64,000 nucleotides of DNA from Prostheceraeus crozeri. Lineage: Eukaryota > Platyhelminthes > Polycladida > Euryleptidae. The stretch is from NCBI GenBank assembly GCA_907163375.1, contig CAJQUW010007056.1, positions 124,001 through 188,000 of the forward strand, given 5' to 3'. This document shows positions 54,745-64,000 of the stretch, in pieces. Position 1 is the first letter of the stretch; every line of letters starts with the position of its first letter. The notes below the pieces were generated by a model. It had not been told where the DNA came from. It searched no databases and was given only the letters and a program-made list of their open reading frames with translations. A program made the position numbers and the translations under genes.

Positions 54745-55739
54745 CACTGTAAATCGCTCAATACTAATCACATACGAAGGATGCATACCAAAGTATCTTT
54801 TTGGTATATTTCTGTATGATCTTGGTATATATTTGTATGCTTTTCGCATGTTATTTCAAGTGTGGCATGCTTTACATACTAAAGCCATACCAGCACAGTG
54901 TTAAAAGAAAGCATCAATGATGTCCAAAGTATGTTGATTTAAGGCTTTTTGTCAATAAAGATCACACTAATGCTACTACTGCTTTGTAAGTAGTGAGATA
55001 ATGACATTTTATAGTCAAACTAACAATACTGAATTCGATTTTAATACATGTAAGTCCGAGGCATTTCATGAATAATCAATAAGTATTTGACCATCAACAA
55101 TTATGCATTATGTAAATTTGAAATTAAGCATATTATCAATCGAAAATAAAGACACTTTATAATTCATGAACGCAAAAATAGTTATGTTTGAGATATATAA
55201 GTCAACATGGTTGCTGAAAAGTTATCGTTTTATTGAAATGATGTTTATCAATATAGTTCAAGGAAATGAACTATTTATGAGTCTCGTGAATGTTGTAAGA
55301 CAAGTTGCAAAGATGACATGCGGCTTTAATTCCACAACAAATCTAATCTAGTTAAATACCACACTTTCACGAAGAAATATTCACGGCTGGTATTACTCGA
55401 AAAAAGTTATTTGTAAGTAGTATGTAGTATAACATATTTTTTGCCATATGACATAAAGCTATTCATACGAAAGACATACGAAACACATGCCAATTTGCAT
55501 CGGGTCTCGTATATAAAACATACCAAGAATTCGTATTTCAACGTAAAACAGCCAATCACAGTTAGCATAGCTCGTATCGTTTACATACCAATCACATACG
55601 AAAGTAAATGGCCATTCGTATGAAAAACATACCAGATTTCTTTATATATACCAGAATCTCGTATCAAATGTTGGTTTCAAATTGTATGTAAACTTGGTAT
55701 GTGTTTGTATGTAATTTTCGTATCCAGCGATTTACAGTG
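54745..55739. mobile_element. TA-flanked MITE, CACTGTAAATCGC family, full copy
   Basis: 995 bp between TA (54743-54744) and TA (55740-55741). Ends CACTGTAAATCGCT and AGCGATTTACAGTG are perfect inverted repeats. The body is full of CATACGAA, TTCGTATG, CATACC and GGTATG words in both orientations. No transposase. Relatives: 12849-13723 and 22781-22928. TA target and size suggest Tc1/mariner-type mobilisation. Confidence 0.9.
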
Positions 55740-55741
55740 TA

Positions 55742-56511
55742 CCCACGAGTTCATCAAAAGGAAAAAAATCAACCTTCGATCTAGGAAACATGTGCATCTA
55801 AATTGGCTAACAAACTCATGTGGGGAAAGAAGGAATTCAAACGTCTCGAAGTAGAGCAGAAAAGCATTTGGTATCTACCTGACACAGGAAACTTCTTCGG
55901 AACAAGATGGTGTAGCGGATGATGAGGAAGAAAACACTTTTTGAAATACTTAAGCGACAGTTCTTCGTGCTTTTGAATAAAGTCAGGGATAAGGTCACAC
56001 TTACATGTAGCAGAGCAAATTATTCGGTGAAGGCGCTTTCTAAGACGCACTAAATTCGAAATTATGAAACTTGACAATTTGCATACATGACAATGAACAC
56101 AATGCATCCATAAAAAACATTAACTAATTACTCTTTTGTAACATACGATTTCAAAGACCTCAGGACATGAAGGCGACGAGATGCACGTAGAACACTCTCA
56201 AAATGTTCATCCCAAGACAGCCTATCGTTGATTATGACACCAAGAATGTTAGTAGAATGGGTAACCACAATCTCGGGATATGGATCAGGAGTAGTTCCTT
56301 CTGAGCGGATAAAGTATATTTGAGTTCATTTCGCTTTGTTCAATTCCATTCTGTTGTCATTTGACCAGTCCTGTATCGCCAACAAGTTGTTTGGGTTGGG
56401 ATTGCAATTAGTACACGATATATAAACGCATATGTAAGCTAGAATGATCATATGATCATGAGCTGTTGAACATGCACTAATGTATGATTGAATTAGATGT
56501 AAATTCAGCAT
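55742..56511 (-). mobile_element. LINE RT C-terminal fragment
   Basis: On the minus strand DWSNDNRMELNKAK, then, across frame changes, NDRLSWDEHFESVLRASRRL, LRKRLHRIICSATCKCDLIP, KYFKKCFLPHHPLHHL and STSRRLNSFFPH: the RT-to-C-terminal region of CR1/jockey-like LINEs. At least two frame changes or stops. Joins the tail at 54634-54742. Confidence 0.8.
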
Positions 56512-57182
56512 AAGTACGGGTCATAGGCTCAGCGGGTCACTTGGGTCAGCTCATTAATGATCACTCGTTTTCAGCAGAGGAGGTAACAGACATTCCTGTC
56601 TTTATTCCTGTCTTTGTCGAATTTGAGCAATTTCATGTTTACAGTAATGTCTATCACCAAAGCCATTTGTCTTTAGAAAGGAAATTTATAATTTATACAC
56701 GCTTCCTCCTTTGTTTGGCTAATTTTTCCTACTTGCACGGATGTTTGTTAAGAAAACAATGGCATTGTTTGCCATTTTTACGAGAAATTGTTAGCTTTAT
56801 TCCCATGAATATAAAAACATGAATGTACTCGTCGGCCTTTTCAAGAGCCTCCATTACACTCACATGTAGGAGAGCAAGCTTAATTCTGATATCAAATGAC
56901 TTTTAAATTTATTAACGGTTAATATTTTCATTTACAGAATGGTGAAAAGGTCAAATAATGTTGCTTGCCCAGTCAGCTAGGCAAAATGTCTATAGACTCT
57001 TACTTAGCATGTACATCTATTCTAAATATTGAATGTAAGACAATATCAAAAGGTAGACATCAGTCATATTGGCTTCAGACATTACCTTATTTACATGTAA
57101 GTAAAAGGAACTGATCTGGCAACGGAAAATTGAATTTGTCAGAAAATGATCCTACCGGCGCACAACATTTCTACAAATCAAA
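56512..57182. other. no gene seen
   Basis: No recognisable feature. Confidence 0.5.
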
Positions 57183-57862
57183 TGATAGGACTCCGACTCC
57201 AGCTTATAACTAGACCCGAAATATAATACAAACAAATCATTTATTCTCGTGCATAGCTGTCACTGTCTTGATGTCAACTTTCTCCGTCAAACAAAAGTAC
57301 AGAGACAGCAGTGCATGCAAAGCTTGTAATAGTTGAGGGAATGAACCATGATAGTGAAAAAAGGATTGTCATTTCACTCGGTGATTTAGTGGAGAAGACA
57401 AGCCTTCCTAGCCTCGATCACACCTACGCGCCAAAGGTCACATCAGAGACAAAAATGAAATGCTAGTTTGTTTTTCGATCATTACCTTTTACCCTCACGT
57501 TAATCGTGTGTTATGGCTCCTCTAAAGCGCATATTCAAATCGAAAGTGTACTCATATTTTTTGGAGAAGGATGGGGATTTTCCTGCCTGGTATAGACTGG
57601 AGAAAAACCGTGTGAAGCACACATCAACAAGATGGGAGGAGCCGAGTCGTGTGCATCCAACTTAAAGCGACATTTGATAAACTTTCATAGAAAATGATTG
57701 ATAATTGATACAGCAATGATTAATAGAAAATGGATCAGGTAAGCCTATAATGATCTATGATGCAAGTTACCAGTTTATTTAAAAAAATAGGCTTTATATA
57801 CTTGCCAACCGGAGTCGGAGTCCTATCAACCCCAGGAGTCGAAATCGGAGTCCTCATCCCTG
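57183..57862 (+). mobile_element. hAT element remnant with BED-finger-like frame
   Basis: The right end reads GGAGTCCTCATCCCTG (57847-57862), and GGACTCCGACTCC / GGAGTCGGAGTCC words lie near both sides. The left CAGGGATG terminus is missing. Inside, 57513-57665 encodes MAPLKRIFKSKVYSYFLEKD ... KNRVKHTSTRWEEP, resembling the BED zinc finger at the start of hAT transposases (K..vW.yF....g...C..C...) with the cysteines lost. It stops after 50 residues. Region 57183-57411 is shared with 44967-45158. Confidence 0.65.
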
Positions 57863-58354
57863 ATTAAAACACAAGAAAATGCCAATGATGACCATTGAAT
57901 AGTAATGCAGTTGGAAGTGGCAGGAGAGGACTGCAGTTGCAAATGAAAATTGAAAACGCAATTACGAATGAACACTGGTCATCGCAGTGACGGTTGAATA
58001 CTGTGATGGATTCTGTGTGTTAAATTCTGTGACTTTAATTGACCTTGACTTTTGTTTGTCTGCTCTGTCTGAAACTACGTGTGTTGCTCTTTAAATCTAA
58101 ATTGGTAACTGTTGTCTACGAAAGAAAATCAGCTGTTCGACAACCCAAGTCTATTTTACCATCTCAAATCCGACGGGAAGCGAGAGGCCTCTTACCTCCT
58201 GACCGGGTCTATAACCTTCATATATTCCTCACAAATACTACACTGCTTGAAATTGCGATAATTTAGGTTGATGCAATATATTAGCTCGTAATTCGACAGA
58301 AAATATTTGGATTAACATAATTTTAAAAAAATTGATGCATTGACTCTGACAATA
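57863..58354. other. no gene seen
   Basis: No recognisable feature. Confidence 0.45.
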
Positions 58355-58787
58355 CTCTGTAAACCGTTGACTGACAATTGACAGACATTTATCCTACAAA
58401 ACTCTATTTTGTCGGTCATTGTTAGTTTTTGTAGGATGATTGCCACTGAACTCCTACAATATCTGGCAAAAAGCGACAAAATGAATAGCAATGAATTATA
58501 GCTTAAATTTTATCAATAATGTAGGTAATTAATTAAATTATGTCAAAATAGATCATGGTTTTGCCACACAATAATACAGATTGCCCAAAATTCAAGCAAT
58601 CACTAATCGAAAAAATCAATCAATATTCAACAGTTTGTGTTTAGTTAATTTGCACACAGAGCATCTGTTTCGATGTCGGTGGAGAACCTACAAATTCGTC
58701 GGATATCGCAGGATATTGGAGGTGACAATCGTCGGTTGATTTTGTCAGTAATTTTGTAGGATAATTGTCGGTCTACGGTTTACAGTG
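58355..58787 (-). mobile_element. TA-flanked MITE, CACTGTAAACCG family, copy 2
   Basis: 433 bp, reverse orientation to 16117-16547. Ends CTCTGTAAACCG and CGGTTTACAGTG; TA precedes the left end, the right TA has changed to CA. About 88-90% like copy 1 by eye. Confidence 0.85.
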
Positions 58788-59739
58788 CAGTTGAGTCTTG
58801 TCTGAATTTACATTTCAATCACTTCACTTTGAACAACCAACGCCCTTTTGAATACCTCATGACTCTTTATCGACCTTCACACAGCGTCTTTACTGGCAAC
58901 TTCAACATCAACCACAGATTGAAGGTGAATACGCCGACTGCATGTCAGAAATTTAATTCGCAGCGATGTGGTGACATACCTAGACGCTTCTCTTGGACTT
59001 CGATAAAACTTGAATCCAATGCTTTGTGACCAGGCATGTACGAGTATTGTATACAGTCTAGAACAAATAAAAAAGTGAATACTGAAAGTGGAACTTTTTA
59101 TAATGCATTCATTATTCACTAGCAGTCATTTAAAAAATAAACCAACTCTCCATCCTTTCCTTTATGCAAATAGATCAACCAGAAATCAATTTCGTGCAGT
59201 TCTTGCCGGAATGTTGATATTACTTTTAAAAAATGTCATTTCCCTCTAGCGTTTCATTCCTTGTATGTAGAAAGTGAATTCATGCAATGCGCGAAGTTGT
59301 AAACGGTGAAATATCAACCAAACAAGGAAGTTTGAAGTACTCCGGAAAGCAATTTCCCAAATATTTTCCTATTAACTTTTCAAAATTGGAAGTGAACTGA
59401 AGTAGTATTTGCAGATTCAAAATGACGACATCTGATGCATAGTTGAGAATGTACTCAGAGAGTAACAATTGCCAATTGAGTGGAGACAGTCGAAGAAAAT
59501 TACATGAAATAGAAATTCTGACAATCTTTATAGGCTATGTGGCAAATAATACCAGCATCTAGTGATGCAAATGGAAAATTTTGAAATTTATTTTTTGGTG
59601 ATTGACGTTTTTTCCTTTGTTTTGGAGACTTAGTCGTTTGAAAAGACTATGTAATATTCAAAGTCCGAAAACTTCTCTATCATCCCTGTATGTTAACTTT
59701 TGGTACCAACTGCACCTTTTCCATGTCTATCAGATCTTT

Positions 59740-59880
59740 CCAAATGAATTTCAGACATAAGATGGATTTCAGATTTCTCTAGCTGAATTTCAGATATCTG
59801 TCACAAGCTCAACTTTGAAAAGATCTTTAATTCAACTGGAGATCTCCAATTCATCTGGATCATATCTGAAATTCATTTGG
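59740..59880. repeat. short inverted-repeat element
   Basis: CCAAATGAATTTCAGA and TCTGAAATTCATTTGG bound 141 bp filled with CAGATAT/ATCTGAA words. A small MITE or an ATCTGAA-rich palindromic cluster. Confidence 0.65.
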
Positions 59881-61355
59881 GCAGATCTGAAATCGATTTG
59901 GAACTATCTGAACCATCTGAACTAGAAATGGAGAATGTCTATCCTCAACGAAGATATCGGACAATGCGCCAGAAGTTTGAAGATATCATAGATATTCTTT
60001 TACTCATCACAAATATCCTTAGTTTCCATAAATATCTCACGAGTTTATACAGTCTTTATATCTTCTAATTTGGTCGCTCATGAATGCTGCGTGGACTGTG
60101 TGCTTATACTTCATATCACATGTTCATCAACACATGGAGAATTTGCATCACTATGATCAACGCTGCATAATAAAGCTCACTTTCAAGCTAACAATTAGCA
60201 AACTCCAAAATGAAGTACAGTATTTTTGCTCCAGATCTTTCACATTGCATGAAATTATACCCCTATTGTAGAGCAAGATTCACGTTATCCCAAACGGTGT
60301 CCGTGTGATAATTAAAAATAATTACAATTTGGTACAAGCCACTGGTGGCAAAGGAATGTTCAAAAATCCGCGGACGGAAATCGCATTGCTACGCTCGCTT
60401 TAATCGAAATAATGATGAAATCAAGAGTTTTAGACCCAATTTATTGGTACGCAGATGCCTCGGCAGTGGAAGCGCTCAAATTATAGGGCCTACCACAAAA
60501 AATCAAAACTTTCAAAATTTTCCAATATTTTCCATAATTTTCGGGAAAATTTTCATCACTACTACCTGCATCATATCTGCGCATGTGCTGCCCCCATGCG
60601 ACTCCCAGCCGGCAAGCCACAGGGCGCATAGAAATGTCATCTCAACCTCGAGAAAGCACTGGATTATTATTTTTCTGTCTTGTAGTGCAAAAAGTTGCTT
60701 CTGGAGCAATTTACAATAGAAGCACATATACCATGAAAAATGCAAGTGTCACAGAGAAGAAGCAGCAGTCTCACGCCCTCCACATCAGATGAGTCATCAG
60801 TGTCATACAAAGTAAAGGTTCTGATGTAATCATGATGAAAACTCCAAATGTAAATTTTCTATATTAATTTTCTTCTCTTGATATAATAAAGTTGTAAAAT
60901 CAATTCAAAACTGAATGCGAGTATGCATGCATTAAATATATCTAATATGCGAAATGCAAGTTTCTTATCTCTTGTTTTAACTTTAATTTTAATTAAGAAT
61001 TGTCGCATTATAATAATAAGAAGAAGAATTCCCTACTGAAGTTTGTTAACACAGTTTTATACATTTTACTAGATTTCTTCCTTGTTTCCTATGTTAATTT
61101 GAAATTTGAATTCATGACTTTGCTGTCTATGTTTAATTCCTTTTATCTGATGATGCTTGCCGAAGAGCAACAGAAATTAATTCAACCTTAGTTGAATTAC
61201 AACATCGTTAAAACCTTGGCTCTTACTCAACCATTAAATATACTCGTATAAATAATCAGAAGATGTACTTTCACTAAATTGAAGAAATAATCGGATTTCT
61301 TATTTTTGTTACTTCTGTCTGTGTCCAATTGGATTGACATGCGTTTTTATTTGAT
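59881..61355. other. no gene seen
   Basis: Short unrecognised frames (for example 60345-60719) without homology I can name. Confidence 0.45.
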
Positions 61356-61400
61356 CCTGTCTGACAAGAAAAAGAACCTGATAGAACTCGGCAGACTTGC
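61356..61400 (+). repeat. solo relative of the satellite-flank/foldback sequence
   Basis: GAACCTGATAGAACTCGGCA then GAGTCGTAGTAGGCAT is close to 19099-19142 (GAAACCAGGTATAACTCGGC, GATTCGTAGTAGCCAT). An isolated piece of the same transposon family. Confidence 0.55.
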
Positions 61401-64000
61401 AGAGTCGTAGTAGGCATTGGGCTACAAAACAAAAATTTTAGAGAATTGATGTCAGTGCAAACTTCGATCATCACTAAAAGACAGTCACGTTCCCTTGATC
61501 ACGTCGTCGCACATTGTTGTGGTTTTTCGAAATTTTCTCGATGAACGATGATGCTTATCAATCTTTGCACGATATAGAAACTGAAAAATCTGTCTTGGAC
61601 ATTCCAAAGAACCTGCTAAGAAGTAAATGAGGAAAATGCATTTTTGACCACCAACTTTTGGAGCTGGTATTGGACTTCCTTACCTGATGTAAATGGATTG
61701 TTCAAACAGATGATTCTAGATACCTGCATGTCTTCATCAAATATGTACACGTACACTTAGTATTTCCTTAAAGAGAGCGAGTTGCGTATGAAGTTCATGC
61801 CACGGACAAAAGAAAATAGACAGGACAGTTTATTTGAGAGAAAACATACTGTCGCCGTTCATTTGCTAATTTTATTATTCTTGCACAAAAAGAACGGTCT
61901 TGCTCATATCCAGCAGTCACTTTCAATTGAACACGTTTTGTAGTTAAACAAATTGTTTCTGAATGGATTAATGAATCAGACTTGTCGATTCAATGAACAG
62001 CAGAGGAGCTGCAGAAACACTTCTTTTGAAATATCTTTTCGAATATTCAGATGTGATACAAAACTGTGTTCCCGTTAGTCTCAGACATGAGCTCTCTACC
62101 ATAATTCTCAGCTGGCTAAAGCAATGTTGTTTGTGTTTGATTTCTCTTTCTAATTTACAACAAATTTATTCGTTATCACAAATTAAATATTTTGTTCAAC
62201 TATTTGCCATCTACAATTTCTAAAGAATTATTCTAACTTAGTTAATTTTTGTAAACAGTCACGAACACACGTTGATTTGTATATCTTCCCATTGTATATT
62301 GACATTCGTGGCGGGTACGAGAAGCAGGGAGCTCACAATGATGGAAATGCACATAAATATATTTTCCGATAAATGAAGGTTGTTGATGAAGTTATAAACG
62401 CGTTCGGCTGCAGAAACTTCAATAAATGTCTGCTCTCAAACTTTCAAAACTTTTGAATAGTATTACATTTTGACTGATCGCGGTGGCTCGGAAGCAAAAT
62501 TTAGTGAAACAATGACCATACTAAAACTATTCGTTTTCTGAACCGGAAAAGCACGAGGAATCGTAAAATTCTGTCCATTTGGCAATTTAGAAAAATTCTT
62601 GGTTTTGGCTTTGATTTTGACACCCAGGTATCTAGTGACATTCATTGAAGTTATTATGAGGCCCCTCTTTGTTAATATCACAAAATGTATTTGGCCTAGC
62701 TAAAACACCGTACGAAATTACCGATCACGGATAATTCACTTATAAATAGTATATGCAGTAGTATATAAAGCATGCTTATAAGTAGTATGTGTAGTATAAG
62801 TAGTATATTCATATTATAAGTAGTATACATTATTACTAAAACTGATGAAGTAAAATATGAATGTTTTATTCAATCTTAAGTCTTATCGAAAACATTTTAA
62901 AGATGCTAATATTGACAATCATGACATTGGGCTACCAGCCGCTGCTGAAGTTTCAATGTCAATAATCAGACGCAACCATCATTTCAATTGTACATTTTGT
63001 CAATTTGTTTTATTGTAGAAGTATTTTACTGTCAAAAAAACATGACCGTAACATCTTGATATGATTAATGGCACCTTAGAGAATTGTGTTTTGTAAGTTT
63101 GCTTCTTAATATCTTTTTGGAAAATATTCGCCTGACACTTCGCCTCGACAATTTTATAACAAACAGGAATTAAGCCTTGATCCTAATTGATGAGAAGAAT
63201 TCCCACAGATTTGAACATTTCATGAGCAGAATTCATGCAACGTCACTATGTCTTCACTATTCTTCAGTGCACTGCAAACTGTAGAGTACGAAAACTGGCT
63301 GAATAACAAAATGCACGACAGCACTATTGTTCGTGTTCACATACTACGAAGACGATTGACTTTCCTATTGGATGAGAGAGATGATCCAATAGGATTGCCA
63401 TCATAATTACCTGATTCTATAATGCTCCTATTGCATAAGACAATAGACTCTTCGAGACACTTCATGTAGGTAAACATAACACATCTTCTATTGTGGAATC
63501 ATGCTTTGAGCTTTATTGTGTAGTCTCGTATGAACCAGAAAAAATTCGAACTTTTTTTAAAGGAAGCGTTTTTCATCACAGATGTATGAATGGATGGTAT
63601 CTGAATGACATTAACAGGACGTATCTATCGTTTGAAATGTTGCATGAAAGTACAAAGTACATGTGAGAGATGTACAAGTAGCTCTTCATCAATGATGGAC
63701 CATTCTATGGTGCATGCTAAGTTACAAGATGATAGAAACCGGAGAACACATTATGAATAGTCTTCATGCTCATCAAATCCCGTGTAATTTGCCGAACACT
63801 TACCTAAGTCAAAGAAAACAGAACACTTTAAAGTGCACCTGTGTGTATTCAAGCATTTCAATACACGATTGCAAAGGCAACCGACAAATATCCTGAGAGG
63901 ATGACTGAAATTTCCTCATCATACTTCAAATTAGCCTTATACACTCCGCCGGCATCAAGAGTGGAGGGGATCGACCACCTCTCTTCTGTGCTCTCTAAAT
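61401..64000. other. no gene; AAGTAGTAT repeat
   Basis: A degenerate AAGTAGTATA tandem repeat at about 62748-62832 is the only structure seen. No host exon recognised. Confidence 0.5.

Noticed and set aside
57513-57665. Functional BED zinc-finger protein
   Set aside because: Only 50 residues, with the metal-binding cysteines absent; read as a transposase remnant.
60345-60719. 124-residue host protein
   Set aside because: No recognisable domain, overlapping frames of equal length on the other strand, no splice-site support.

Overview
The window is animal (metazoan) nuclear DNA, most likely from a marine invertebrate. It is gene-poor, about 60-65% A+T by eye, and crowded with small DNA transposons, Penelope-like elements, LINE tails, tRNA-derived SINEs and hairpin repeats. 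I cannot name the phylum from sequence alone.

Region 1 (1 to about 6.96 kb) is the right-hand part of a Polinton/adintovirus-like element, far more A+T-rich than its surroundings and cut by the window's left edge. Its parts are a fibre-like coiled-coil protein, a small basic protein, two adenovirus-core-like membrane-active proteins, a broken capsid-like gene, a single open frame joining a parvovirus-type phospholipase A2 domain to a DDE integrase, an adenain-like protease on the opposite strand, and tandem repeats at the right end. No type B DNA polymerase or packaging ATPase is visible here. Region 2 (about 7.2-8.8 kb) is a broken copy of an invertebrate transposon-associated gene with higher G+C.

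Region 3 (12.2-28.7 kb) holds the only convincing host gene, on the minus strand. Three exons (28654-28498, 17169-16967, 12696-12220) join with matching phases and consensus splice sites to give about 278 residues: an N-myristoylation-type start, a basic lysine-rich middle and a very acidic C-terminal part. I do not recognise the family. Its first intron of about 11 kb carries two Penelope-like remnants (one with inverted arms), a SINE-like tRNA head, a 34-copy 76-bp satellite, a non-autonomous hAT element and a perfect 78-bp-arm hairpin.

Region 4 (28.7-64 kb) is intergenic or intronic DNA built from repeats: LINE 3' ends (31.3, 40.4, 54.6-56.5 kb), Penelope-like pieces on the minus strand (46.7 and 50.2 kb), hAT elements, TA-flanked CACTGTAAA-ended MITEs, a 762-bp foldback element, a tandem tRNA-head SINE, and a duplicated tRNA-Thr-like sequence.

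The most interesting links are these. (a) The 76-bp satellite monomer aligns without gaps to the terminal 76 bp of the foldback element at 38 kb (54 of 76 identical by hand count), so the satellite appears to have grown from a transposon end. (b) The virus-like element carries a PLA2-integrase fusion frame, a phage-tail-fibre-like motif and GCTTCGC hairpins scattered through genes and spacers. (c) Several MITE families share the same CACTGTAAA terminus and TA target.
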